This document shows, one piece after another, positions 50,601-61,952 of a DNA stretch of 64,000 nucleotides. The stretch comes from Solicoccozyma terricola. Its lineage: Eukaryota > Basidiomycota > Tremellomycetes > Filobasidiales > Piskurozymaceae. The position numbers were made by a program, and so were the translations under genes. Location of the stretch: assembly GCA_001600875.1 (NCBI GenBank), contig BCLD01000009.1, positions 406,345 to 470,344 of the forward strand, written 5' to 3'. The notes beneath the pieces were generated by a model. That model was given only the letters and a program-made list of their open reading frames with translations. It was not told the origin of the DNA and did not search any database. The number at the start of each line of letters is the position of its first letter. Position 1 is the first letter of the stretch.

Positions 50601-51805
50601 TTCTTATCGAGTGGTGTTGGTTGGGGGTTTTACACAGGGCCGAGCAGTTAGAGATGATCCAGATTCTGACGATAGCATGGGTAAGCTTCATTACCCCGTT
50701 CCGTCTCTTTCTCTCTCTCTCTTTTTCCCCCATCCCCCTTCTCCCCGTTTAAAACAATCCAAAACGCCAACCTGAATCCTCTACCCCCCCCCCCCCCCCG
50801 CCCCGCCCCGCCCTTACAGTATCAAACGAACCTGCAAGACGATCTAACATTCAATCAGACGACGAATCCGAAACATCAACANNNNNNNNNNNNNNNNNNN
50901 NNNNNNNNNNNNNNNNNNNNNNNNNNNNNNNNNNNNNNNNNNNNNNNNNNNNNNNNNNNNNNNNNNNNNNNNNNNNNNNNNNNNNNNNNNNNNNNNNNNN
51001 NNNNNNNNNNNNNNNNNNNNNNNNNNNNNNNNNNNNNNNNNNNNNNNNNNNNNNNNNNNNNNNNNNNNNNNNNNNNNNNNNNNNNNNNNNNNNNNNNNNN
51101 NNNNNNNNNNNNNNNNNNNNNNNNNNNNNNNNNNNNNNNNNNNNNNNNNNNNNNNNNNNNNNNNNNNNNNNNNNNNNNNNNNNNNNNNNNNNNNNNNNNN
51201 NNNNNNNNNNNNNNNNNNNNNNNNNNNNNNNNNNNNNNNNNNNNNNNNNNNNNNNNNNNNNNNNNNNNNNNNNNNNNNNNNCCCCCCCCCTCCCACCTCC
51301 ACTTCCACAGTTCGAAGACTCCTCATCATCATCATCCGAAGAACTTGAATTCGTTCCTCGCGCAGAGAGGGGTAAAAAATCAAATGATATTGTCAAACCT
51401 AAAGAAGCGCCTATAAAGAAGAAAACAGGCAGTGGGAGAGTCGGACAGAGTAAATTAAGGTAAATAGTTATTCCCCTCTCTCTCTCTCCTATCGTTGAGT
51501 TGAGGAATTAGAGGGATGAAAGGGTATTGATGTGAGACCCCCATTTTTTTTTTTTTGCCGTTTTTTTGGTCGCGCGCGAGGGGTGTAGTTTCGGACCTGG
51601 GATAGGAAGGAATCAAAATCCACCTACTAGTAAATCAGTTTTAGTGAGTGGTCGGGGGGGGGGGGGTTTCTTTTTCTGTTTGATTTGGTTTGGTTCGACG
51701 TTTGGGGAGATCCTGGGAATTCTGGGAATGGAAGAGTTGATTTTGGATTTTGGTTTGGGGTTGGTTGCGGGGTTATAGATTGATATTAGCGATGATAGCG
51801 ATTAA
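47697..51805 (+). CDS. MRE11: Double-strand break repair nuclease Mre11 (contains assembly gap)
   Basis: Nuclease subunit of the Mre11-Rad50-Nbs1 complex acting at DNA breaks and telomeres. The start at 47697 gives [20 protein letters not shown], then spliced [20 protein letters not shown] (motif I, DxH). [15 protein letters not shown] is motif [19 protein letters not shown] motif [13 protein letters not shown] motif IV and [16 protein letters not shown] motif [18 protein letters not shown] follows. The C-terminal part has [35 protein letters not shown], and a long acidic/basic tail with [17 protein letters not shown] before the gap. After the gap come [29 protein letters not shown] and IDISDDSD (stop 51803-51805). 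All phosphoesterase residues are visible. The gap hides part of the disordered tail and probably one intron. Confidence 0.94.
50882..51281. other. Assembly gap (400 N) inside MRE11
   Basis: Exactly 400 undetermined bases, a round number typical of a placeholder. A C-run precedes it by about 75 bases (50785-50800) and a C9 tract follows it directly, suggesting that homopolymer sequence broke the assembly. The true missing length is unknown. Confidence 0.98.
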
Positions 51806-52389
51806 AAACGATTAGAGGAAGATAAAGGGGTTGGGCGACTGGACGTATGGACGTATGGATTTCGAAGAGGGGGAAAGAGGGGGGGAAGGGAAGGGAGGGA
51901 GGGGTATATTGCACACACACACCCACACCCCTCTGCTCTCTATTTTATGATTTAATGAAACTTTTGGAAATAAACTTGTCAATTAATGATTGTCATCGTA
52001 TTCTTTTATATTCCATGCGAATTATGAACCAAATGATAGGATAGGATAGGATACGATGTCTGATGTTCATGATACTTTGATCAATGGTCCATTTTCCATT
52101 CCCATCCCCCTCCCCTCCCTCCTCCCCCTCCCATCCCGCATCCGGGCATGGAAGACGGGGGGACGCGTCGAGGGGAGGGACAGCGACACGTTGCCACGGT
52201 CAATCCAACTCATCACTCACAACGACAAGGGTAGTACATCTCAGACTCACCATCACCATCACCACCACCACCACCACCACCACCACAAGTCACTCCACAA
52301 GTCACTCCATTACAACCACTTCGTATTCACCTACAACCAACAACACACAACCAACGACACACAACACACCACTTACTCGTCCATCTACA
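51806..52389. other. Spacer upstream of MPG1
   Basis: 584 bases. Strongly strand-biased low-complexity sequence: G/A-rich around 51860-51905, then C/T-rich around 52095-52140, then a CAC/CAT trinucleotide tract (52248-52285), a duplicated AAGTCACTCCA (about 52287-52310), and ACAACACACAACC repeats just before the ATG. No gene seen. Confidence 0.6.
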
Positions 52390-53065
52390 ATGAAGGTACG
52401 TCCTCGCTTCCCCCCCTCTCCCCTCTCCCATCCCCTATCTACCCTCTCTACCCCCTCTACCCTTTTCCACCATCTCCTCCGGGATACAAACGAGACGAAT
52501 AGCATGGGTATACCCATCGAATGAAAATGGAGAACGAACGAACGAACGAACAAGGACAACGTGTACTGATGGTTTTATTATTATTCCACCCAACCTTCTC
52601 TCTCTCTCTCTCTCTCTCTCTCGCTCTTGGTGGTTGTTGTTGGTTGTTGTGATTTTTCATTTTTTTTTATGTCAAAAACAGGCTCTGATTCTCGTTGGTG
52701 GTGAGTTTCCTTTTTGGAACTTGGATCGTGGGATCGTGGGGATCAATGGGATCGTGGGGATCGAGGGGATCAAGGAGGAGGGGTGGATATTCAAGTTGAC
52801 TGATTGTTTTTATATATAATTTTCGTTTCCTTCTCTCTCTCTTCGTCTCACTATCACTATCCCACCATCCCACTATCCCACTCTCCCACTATCCCACCAT
52901 CTCACCATCCCACCATCTCACCATCTCAAACCGTCTCTCGAACCCATTCGAATCCCAATCACCCTAATCCCTCCCCACCCCCCCTCTTCCCCTTCCCATC
53001 TCTCCCATCCACATCCGCACAACCCCACCGCGATATCATTGCCCTCCGCCGCCTTCTTTCTCACA

Positions 53066-53096
<31 letters not shown>

Positions 53097-55694
53097 ACCC
53101 ATTCAGGTTTCGGAACTCGTCTTCGTCCATTGACGTTAACTCTTCCAAAGCCTTTGGTTGAATTTTGTAACAAGGTGAGCGCGAAAAAAAAAGGTCCCTA
53201 TTTGGAGGTTGTGTCGTTGGGTGCCGTTGGGTGCCGTTGGGTTGGGGGTTGGGCAAGGGTTGCGGAGGGGGAAACTTCCGATGGAGTGTGGTGGAGGTTT
53301 TTCTTTGGCTTGGACTTGGACGTTGGACGTTGGGTTTGGACGTTGGACGTTGGACGTTGGACTTGGGCTTGAAGATATGGGTTGTGGAGGGTTTTGGAGG
53401 GTGAAAAAGAAGTTTATTAGAGATGATGGATGATGGATGATGGGGAAGACGTTTGTTTGGAAAGAACGTCGGATGGATGTGTTTTGGGAGGGAGAAGCGG
53501 GGTGGGGGTGGGAGGTGGGAGGTGGTATGATGAAGAGGTGGTGGTGGTGGTGGTTTGAGAAAAGATGAAGAACAATTTTACTGATGAAACCTATTATCGT
53601 TTGTTTGTGTTTCTTTTTTCGTCGTTGTTTTTTTCATTGTTTTTTTCCGTTTTTTTTTGGTCGGTTTCTATACAGGCTATGATGTGAGTTGTTGGATTCA
53701 ATTTTTCGGGGAGCGCATCATGAAAGTTGGAGGGGAAGACGAAGACGAAGCCAGGTGTTGACATTTTTTTCTGTTTTTTACTTTCCTTCGCTCGCTTTTT
53801 CCTCTCACAGTCTGCATCAGATCGAGGTTTGTTCCCCCCCCCCCCCTCCCCCCTAATTCAAGAGATTCTAAGAAAACGTCGAATAGATCTCGTATGAAAG
53901 CTGATCTTGGGGTGTTGTTTTCTCCCACCGTTCGTTTGGTTTTTGTTGTTCTGTAGGCATTGGTTAAGGTGAGTTTTTACCGTGCGATAGGAAGAGGTGG
54001 AAAACGACGACGACGACGACGACGACGAGCTCCCTGCCCCCCCCCCCCCCCCACACGCTGATTCCTTTCGTCCCATCTCCGCTTCGCTCTTTTCAACAGG
54101 CTGGTGTCAAAGATATCGTCCTCGCTGTAAACTATCGTCCAGAAGTCATGGTCGCCATGCTCAAAGAAACCGAAGAACAATTCGGGATCACAATCAATTT
54201 CAGCGTCGAGACTGAACCTTTGGGTACAGCTGGACCTTTGGCTCTCGCTAGGGATATCTTGGGCAAAGATGATTCTCCTTTCTTCGTGTTGAATTCTGAT
54301 GTTACGTGTACTTATCCATTCGAGGCTTTCAGGTGGGTTTTAGAAAAATCCGGATCCCGGTCAGGGAAAAGGACTGGATCCCGTTATTATCGTCGTTGTA
54401 AAAAAATAGTGCACTGATCCCGACGGAATGAATCCAACACAGGGACTTCCACGCCGCACACGGTGCAGAGGGTTCCATCATGGTAACCAAGGTAGCCGAA
54501 CCATCCGCGTACGGTGTTGTCGTCACCAAGCCAGGATCAACTGTCATCGATCGATTCGTTGAGAAACCAGTGGAATTCGTAGGGAACAGGATCAATGCAG
54601 GTATTTACATCTTCAACCCCAGCGTATTGGATCGAATCGAGGTGGGTGTGCCCGCGGTCTGTCAGGGATAGGGGATCAGGAGAGTTGACGGGAAAAAAAA
54701 ACCCCCCTCCACACGTTGACAGCTTCGACCTACCTCGATCGAGAAGGAAATCTTCCCTGCTGTCGCTGCGGATGGTCAACTGCACTCTTTCGATCTCCAA
54801 GGTTTCTGGATGGACGTCGGTCAACCAAAAGACTACCTTACAGGTGAGTCAGAGCGCAGCTTTCCCCGAACTTGTGTTTCCAGGAAAACATCACTAAACC
54901 TACTACCGCCGCGTTTTCAATTTTTTATTTTTTATTTCGAAGGAACCTGCCTGTATCTCTCCCACCTGACTGCGTCAAAATCTCCCTTGCTTTCTTACCC
55001 CGTTCAAAACAAGTGGGTTTACGGTGGAAACGTTTTGATCGACCCAGTAAGTGAAATTGTCAGCCCTTATTGACCAGCTAGCCGGTGATCAAATTGGGAA
55101 CAAACCTTACATTTGAATAGTCTGCGGAAATCGACCCGTGAGTGGTTATGTCTTTCGAGGGCAAGATATCGTATCCAACCCCCGCCTTTCCTTCATCCCC
55201 AGAACCGCACTCATCGGCCCGAACGTCGTCATCGGTCCCGGAGCGAAGATCGGTGCAGGCGTCAGGCTTCAGCGATGTGTCATCATGAGCAACGCCGTGG
55301 TCAAGGAGCACGCTTGGGTCGCTAGCTCAATCATCGGATGGAACAGTTCCGTCGGTCGATGGGTGAGTAGGATCATTAGCTAGCGTATCAGGGAAGAAGA
55401 CTGACTTGCCTGTTTGCCTCATTGCTCTCTCAGTGCCGTGTGGAGAACATCACCGTGCTGGGTGACGACGTATCCATCAAGGATGAGATTTACGTCTGTG
55501 GTGCTTCCGTTTTGCCTCACAAGAGCGTGAGTAATACAGACCGCCAGGTTGACTCGAGACGCAACCTGATCACGTCGTGATGCCTTCCCGCAGATCTCGG
55601 CCAGTATCACCGAGCCACGTATCGTCATGTGTAAGTCCTATTATTCGTTATCAAGCTGCAGCTCCCTGATATTCCTTCCCTCCACGTCATAGAA
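52390..55694 (+). CDS. MPG1: Mannose-1-phosphate guanylyltransferase (GDP-mannose pyrophosphorylase)
   Basis: Makes GDP-mannose from mannose-1-phosphate and GTP, feeding glycosylation and, in capsulate tremellomycetes, mannan-type capsule. Fifteen exons give 364 residues, the family length: 52390-52395, 52682-52700, 53107-53174, 53676-53683, 53811-53826, 53957-53968, 54100-54332, 54443-54641, 54723-54843, 54943-55046, 55121-55137, 55203-55362, 55434-55526, 55594-55630 and 55693-55694. Motifs: [20 protein letters not shown] (nucleotide-binding signature), [93 protein letters not shown], then hexapeptide beta-helix repeats ([20 protein letters not shown]) and the end ITEPRIVM. The first six coding exons are tiny, and the stop codon is split T|AA by the last intron. 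Confidence 0.95.
52848..52928. repeat. Minisatellite CCCACTATCC-type in MPG1 intron 2
   Basis: About eight imperfect copies of a 9-10 base unit (CCCACCATC / CCCACTATC / CTCACCATC). It lies in the 406-base second intron, which also has GATCGTGGG repeats around 52725-52775 and a C30 tract at 53067-53096 before the acceptor. Confidence 0.85.
53067..53096. repeat. C30 homopolymer before the MPG1 exon 3 acceptor
   Basis: Thirty consecutive C on the coding strand, ending ten bases before the CAG acceptor at 53104-53106. It is a poly-C in place of the usual T-rich tract. Confidence 0.9.
53311..53371. repeat. GGACGTT minisatellite in MPG1 intron 3
   Basis: Tandem seven-base units GGACGTT interspersed with GGGTTT and GGACTT variants inside the 501-base third intron. 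A separate GGTGCCGTTG duplication lies at about 53219-53240. Confidence 0.8.
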
Positions 55695-55988
55695 ATAAAA
55701 TGCGTTTCCTTGCAACGGTTTCATTACCTCCTTCTCAAGAGGCACAGGTGGTGGCGACACAGCCAATTCATATGCTATATAGATTGTCGTTACACATGTC
55801 TCGTGATGCCCCTTCAACAATGCGGGCATGCCTCCAGCGTCGTAAATTCCAACGAACATTCGCATGCTCAGGTTTTCCTATCTCATGCGGCTATGTGCGG
55901 GTCAAGATAGGGCTACGCGGCCCCAGCAATTTTATCTTTCGCTCTCGCATTGGATGGGTTAATGCAGTGGGTTGGTAAATGAGAAAGT
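55695..55988. other. Tail-to-tail spacer between MPG1 and CSE1
   Basis: 294 bases. AATAAA at 55694-55699 overlaps the last base of the MPG1 stop codon and is a poly(A)-signal candidate. Nothing else recognised. Confidence 0.5.
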
Positions 55989-58900
55989 TCAAACGATCAC
56001 GTCGCTGCACGAGAAAAGGGCAGTCAGCTATCGTCTCGATCTTAAAGCGGAGCATACACATCCAACTCACCTGTTGGACGCCATGTACTGAGCGAATGGC
56101 GCTGCGACTTTCTCTGGCACGAGAGACATCAGCGGAGGTAACTGGGACGCAGATGCAGAGTTAGTTTGTTGCATGCAGCCTCTGAGCCACCCACGACTCA
56201 CAACTCCAGGCCTGCTCGCACTCTTTGCGGCCAGCTCCTTGCTTAGGAATCGCTGAGGATCGCTGACCTCCGGCACGGGGTCCTCCACCCTAGTCTCCGA
56301 CGCGGCAAGCTTTGAAAAGGAGGATTGGAAAGTGGATTCCTCCGGATCAAATTCGACCAGGTCCTCGTCGGCACCGCGGACCTCCTGCGGTAAGACGATG
56401 ACATCCAGAGCTGCCTCCAACACCTGAGGCCTATGATGTCAAGCCCCTACTCGTCAGCTCGGCTATAACCCGGCCGAAAACGAGCCGCACTCACCACACC
56501 ACAGACGCTGGAGGCTGCAGCAGAGCGTCGGACTGTGTCAACAGTTTAGTCAAACCGACAATGACAATCTTCCGGTCCTTTGCGTGCGCCTTTTGAGTTT
56601 CAGGGAGGACAACATTCTCCAGGATTTGAACAGCGAGACTGGAGGCGTGATTGTCAGCCCGCTGTCTCCCACGATGGCGGGTCTCGTATACGGCTCACCC
56701 TGGCTGGATAGCCTGCAGTTGCGAGACGAAGAAGTCCGGTCCTACCTGCTTGATAGCACAGATGAACAGGACGAACATTGCAAAAGCGTGCGAGACTTGA
56801 GGCGTCTTGTTTGCTTGTAAGCGGTTGAGGACGAGCATGAAGACTGTGCGGGTGAAAGGCTCCACGACCGCTCTGAGGGGTACAAGAGGCGTCAGATCAC
56901 TTCTGGGCCATCTTCACTGCATTTGCACTCACACTGGGATGCACTGGTAGATGCTCTGCAAGAGGTCGAAAGCGTAGACATCGGTAGACTTCACAACAAG
57001 CAGCCTTTGAAAGATCCCGAGCAGACCTTGGAGATGCCCTTTCTCAACGACCATGGAGGCACCTCGCACAAGCATAGCCTTCCACAGTCGAACAAGGGCT
57101 GGTACGTTTCCCCTCTGTTCCCACATCGACGAATGGAGGAGAGGAACCATCATGCGCTCGTATGATGCGGGTAGCTCGTTGGCGGGGTGGAGTTCAAGCA
57201 TCTGAGAAATGATTTGGAAGGCGTATGGCATGAATTCTGATGGATGGAGATGTTCAATGTCAGTCGAGAACCGCCAATAATGCGGCGTCGATGCTCACCG
57301 GCCACGTCGTTGGACAGCATGTACTCGAGCGGAGGGAAGACGGACTGCTCAAAGTGCTCAACAACAGATGGGTTGCCAGCCGAGACGAATCTGTGCAAAC
57401 CGGTGTCAATTCGTTGTATGCTGGCATGAGCTAGCTCGGCCACCAACCTGATCAGCGCCGAAATGCTCTCAAAGGTATACTGATTGAATCTGGGGTTGCT
57501 GGGGTTCTTGCTGGTCTCCCCGATGATGGCAACCAGCTTGCCGAGAATAGCTTGAGAGTGAGGCGCGAGGCTCTGCTTGGCTGTGATGATAACTCGCATC
57601 ACACCTACGTGGAGGTATGAGGTTAGAGAGCGGTCGATGCGCAAAGAGTACCTGTCACTCACATTTCATCAAGTAGTCATTCTCCGCCATTTTCTCCGGA
57701 GAGGTCGCCTTTTCGATGTTGCTGAAGCAAGCCATCAGGATATTCTCGGCGAATGGTTGAACGTCGGTGTGGTTGAAGCTGTGAATGCGCTGGGGATCAA
57801 CATCACAGCATGGAGAATTCAACGAGCGCGTTACACGCACAGTAACCGCCCATCCTGCTTGATGAACAGGATTCTCTCGATGGTGATTGCGGCGTAAGAG
57901 TAGATGACGTAGTTTGATGATCGCAGGTGAGTGACCAACAGGGGGAGAACGGAAGCGAGTTGTTCTTTGGTAAGCTGCGTGAGTGGATCCGTAAGTCGTT
58001 CGCGTATACAAAAAATCCCGGTTGTTAATGATTCACCTGATTGCGGAAAGTGTACAAGTACTTGATCGCATCAACTTGAAGGATCGGGTGGACGGAATCG
58101 GTCGGCGCCTGAAGATCCGCGAACACGTTCTCGGAGAAGAATTGTACAATGTCCACCAGTGCGTTTGTGGAAGTGACACCGGTGTGGATCGTTGACCCCT
58201 TGGATGCAATAGATGTGAGGAGGAAGATGGCAGTATCCTTTGCTTTCCAGTTTTCGGATGGGTTAGCCTTGTACGTCTGTTTGTAGAGCACTTTGGTAAG
58301 CATCCTCGCTTTAAATATGCAGACGGAGTCGGGTTCACATACAGCAAGGAAAGAGGTGATGTGACCACCAATGAGCTGAGTCACCGGACCCTCAAAATGT
58401 TGAAGCAGAGCTCGAGTAAAGTCGGTAGCCGCTGCTCGTCGCGTGTCATTCTCTGCAAAGACGCTGGTCAGGGTTCTGCTTCCGTGCCTGGTCAACATTA
58501 GGGTCGTCGGGACGCACCAGTTGACGGTTCCAGATCCTGACGAATGTACTCGATTGGATCATCCTCGAACATCTCCTCCTCATGAGCTGTATCGACCACG
58601 AAAATCCATCAACGACCACGATCTCCCAGTCTCTCCAAACATCACTCACTTCGCATAGTAATATTTGGCAAAATGATCCGTTCACAGAACGCCTTCAACG
58701 TCTCTGGAGCGGAAAACAAGTCGGAGTTTGAATTCATCTTGACAACAACTGAGAGGAATCCAAGGGCTTTGCTGACAAGCTGGAAATGGAGGAAGAAAGA
58801 AAAAAAATCCAAGAACAAATTAATCTGCTTCCTCGCCGTGAGCCAATATCCAACAGAGCCACCCACCTGATCATCCCTCGTTCCCATCCCAACGGTACCC

Positions 58901-60501
58901 AGCATCTCCCAAATCTGACGAACAAACGTCCCCATCTGAGGAAATTCATCCGAGTATTTAAGAGCATACAGCTCTGCGATTTCACAGATTGTAGCTCGAA
59001 TTTGCTGGATTGGTCCTGGAACATCGTCGTCTTCCTAATTTTCCCCAGCCGAATTGAAAATTTGTCACATCAGCGGTCTCTCATGGCCGTCTTTTTCTGC
59101 ATGAAGCCTCCTAATATTCGATACTCACTTCACCCATCAACTCTGGTCTACTCCATTTCAAATACTTGCCCAACAACCCCAATTCCTCGACAGTCCCCGG
59201 CTTTTTGGGATCACCCATAAACACCAACATGTTGTCCTCGAAGAATTCCGGGAGGTCCTGTGCATTGAGATCGTAATATAATTGAAGAAGGAGATTGAGG
59301 GAAGTTGAGAGGTCGATGAGGGAGCAGTTGGGTGGGAGTTGGGTTGAAGATGGGAGTGAGAGGAGTTCATCGACTCGCTGGTGATTTTTTTTAAAGCGGT
59401 GGTGATTTAGGCGCGGTTCCCGGTTTTCAATCGAACAAACAGGACTTACCTTGAATAACTCGAAGAACGGAACGCAGAATTTTTTCAATACTATGTTAAT
59501 AGTTTGAAACAATTTGTCAGTCCTAAACTGAGATCTCCACCTGTTCCCAAAACCAACAATCATCAGACCCTCTAATCAATTGATTACAACTCTCAGATTC
59601 TGGGAGAAAACTCACGTTCCGAATATCGAATGTGCAGTAGCCAAGACTCCATTATTGATGACGAAGTTATCGCCTGACAGACTATTGACGAGGTCCTGAG
59701 ATGGTGGAAAGCAACAATCGACGGAGAATCAGGGTGTCAGCGATCAGTTCCCACGATCATCAGAGGGCTTTGAGTTTGAAGTGAATGCAAAACGCATTTG
59801 CGATTCTCAACTACCGATTTCCTAGGTATCGCACGTTCAAACCGGAGGACGAATGTATTCGCGGCAGCGACAGGATACGGACGACTTCTGCCACTCCAGG
59901 GCCGCCAGACCCGGTATACCTTCACTCGATCTCCTCGCCTCTTATTTCGTCTACCTCACTCCACCTCGCTCCACTACGGCTATTCACTCACGTCAATCAA
60001 ACCTTCCCACCTATCTGGGAAATCCACACCAGCAACCTCCGCAACGGCTTCGCCAACCTGCGCTTGTAATCGAGACAAAGCAGGTGTTGACAGGGACACC
60101 ATGAGTGGGATGAGGAGTGAATGGAGTTGAGATCGGAATGCTGGAGGTACGTCGTCCTTGGTTGTTGTAAGAGAAAAGTAGTCATGCAATTAGCTCGTCG
60201 TCGTGAAATTGCGACCCGCGCACAGTTGAAGACAAGGAATAAGAAAAAGAGATTGTCAACTCACATCCCTCCATCGTCTTTTGACTACATTTTTAAAAAG
60301 CACACCAGCAGCTTGTCTAACATCCATCCCCACTCCTTCCCCTTGTCCCCGAATCAACGCAACGAGCAGCAACATGAACGAATCATCCTTCTCTGCTACT
60401 TGAAGTTGTTTTTCGGCGGGATGACGGGTGGTAGGTTGGGGAGAGAGGGATTGGGAGAGGAGGGATGCGAGTAGGAGGATGTTTTGAGGTGTGGGTTCCA
60501 T
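55989..60501 (-). CDS. CSE1: Exportin-2 / importin-alpha re-exporter Cse1 (CAS)
   Basis: Karyopherin-beta that returns importin-alpha to the cytoplasm with RanGTP. The start at 60501 gives MEPTPQNILLLASLLSQSLS followed by the importin-beta N-terminal pattern RHPAEKQLQVAEKDDSFMLL and RQAAGVLFKNVVKRRWRDV. Later exons include YYDLNAQDLPEFFEDNMLVF, HRFVSAGNPSVVEHFEQSVF, PSNPRFNQYTFESISALIRL (highly conserved in Cse1) and FPPLEYMLSNDVA. The C-terminal exons give PQRFLSKELAAKSASRPG, QLPPLMSLVPEKVAAPFAQY, MASNSDVIV, with the stop at 55989-55991. Many short introns across 4.5 kb. HEAT-repeat content is inferred from the family. Codon use and intron style match its neighbours. Confidence 0.92.
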
Positions 60502-61104
60502 GTTGGAAGAGCAGGTTGGGGGTATAGGTTGGTAGAGAATCACTCAACTTGTGATTTGAGTTGGTGTTATTGGAAGCCTGGATATATTGAGCAACGGTTG
60601 ACACGTGAAATGGAGTGGTAGTAAAGAGAAAGACACGTCATTGTTTAGGTAATCCCCCTCCCGGTTGTGAGTACGTCAGCGTGGTGTTGGTCCACGTGGA
60701 TGGAATGTTGGATGTGGAGGCATCATCGTTGCAACCAAACCATATCCTCTTCACCACTGTCGTCGATATATAGACAGACAACCGGTTTGTATTCCTTACC
60801 TCATCACCTTACTCGATGTCCATCTTCACCATGCTTTCCTATCCACCCTGAACCCTTTCCACCTAGCATTATTGTTTTCCTCGAGCTCAGCGAGCTTTGG
60901 TTCACTGAGCATAGCGAAGCACCTCCTTCTTCTTCTCATTTATCTCCACGTACTCTGGTCCTCCATCCAATTGCTTCCCCGTCTTTCCTAAATTCCATTC
61001 CAGCAACTATTACTTGCTCTCCAGTCCATCGACCTCGAAAGTCTCATAGAATATCAACGCTTGACCAACTTACCTCTCCGTCGCTCAAATCTCCTTCCGT
61101 TCAA
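60502..61104 (+). promoter_or_regulatory. Divergent promoter region of CSE1 and the unrecognised gene
   Basis: 603 bases. CACGTG cores at 60602-60607 and 60693-60698 (TCCACGTGGA, a 10-base palindrome), an ACACGTCA at 60633-60640, and TATATA about 60766-60771 on the + strand. The region after the TATA is open in the frame of the downstream gene but lacks an in-frame ATG until 61105. Confidence 0.5.
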
Positions 61105-61952
61105 ATGCTTTTCCTCGCTCGAAAACTGACCAAAGCCGATATTAACCAACGTCTACTAGGTAGTCGGTGTAGTTGTCCAGATATTAATCTCATGTATGCT
61201 CATACCAATAGGTTAGACACGACCAAGAAACTCGAAGGGAACCCTATCGAAGGCTCGTGGAGATCTCATCAGGTTCCTCTCCCTGCTGCGTACAAGGACC
61301 GGAACAGTTTGATTTTTTGAAGTAGTGGTTGTAAATCTGCAACCCTGAAGACATGTTTCACACCGTCATCCCATCCGATGTTTCTCGGGCGCATGACAAG
61401 AGTCTCCAGAGGGGTGATTAATCGATAACAAGGGTGAGTAAATGCTTGTCTTAGGCATCTGATAAAGTATGGTGTTGTGTTTATTTTGAATATCCTCCTT
61501 CCTCCACAGGCCCCCCGTATCATTCCCTGAGACGCTGGAACGTCGCATGGGAATGATTCCAGAGTCCTACGAGGCTTACGCTTCGTTAGCTCTACCAGAC
61601 TCGCGCAATTATGGTCACCCAGTCAACGAAGGGGTATCTGCGATGAAGGCGTGAGTTTGGGAGGCTACGTGATGATCGCAATCAAGGTAAAGAATCCTCT
61701 ACATGTAGCATAGGATCCTACCGCGCCGGGGTCATCGAATTGAATCCAAAGACGTTCCGCATCGTTCCTCTGCACAAGATCACGTCAAACAAGCTCGACG
61801 AGGGCCAAAAAGTAAATGACCACTCACAGGAATTCGCTGTTTCCGTCGTGGCTCACTGCTTGAGGTCAAAGAACCTCGTGAACCTGATCGTCGGCAGCAA
61901 GACTCCAGCTCAAGCCTTCGAGTGTTCCGATGGGGATTCGGCATATAGTTGA
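61105..61952 (+). CDS. Unrecognised 189-residue protein (predicted model)
   Basis: No family recognised. Three exons splice cleanly: 61105-61289, 61510-61650 and 61709-61952, total 570 nt including stop, with donors GTACAA and GTGAGT and acceptors ACAG and TGTAG. The protein starts MLFLARKLTKADINQRLLGS, has GNPIEGSWRSHQVPLPAAPP, then ERRMGMIPESYEAYASLALP and RNYGHPVNEGVSAMKAIGSY, then GVIELNPKTFRIVPLHKITS and ends FECSDGDSAYS. It has no signal peptide or membrane helix. Intron 1 (220 nt) is longer than usual and its donor is weak; an extra exon beginning ATGTTTCACACCG near 61351 is possible. It could be a lineage-specific gene or a decayed one. Confidence 0.45.

Noticed and set aside
52056..52524. 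His/Thr-rich + frames before MPG1
   Set aside because: Produced by a CAC/CAT trinucleotide tract in the promoter; they run through the true MPG1 start in other frames.
52848..52928. Regularly spaced short repeats resembling a CRISPR array
   Set aside because: Contiguous 9-10 base units without unique spacers, in an intron of a eukaryotic gene; a minisatellite.
61680..61820. Alternative frame AILPRRGHRIESK for the last exon of the orphan gene
   Set aside because: It needs the TAGCATAG acceptor and ends after 35 residues; the TGTAG acceptor gives a longer open, in-phase exon.
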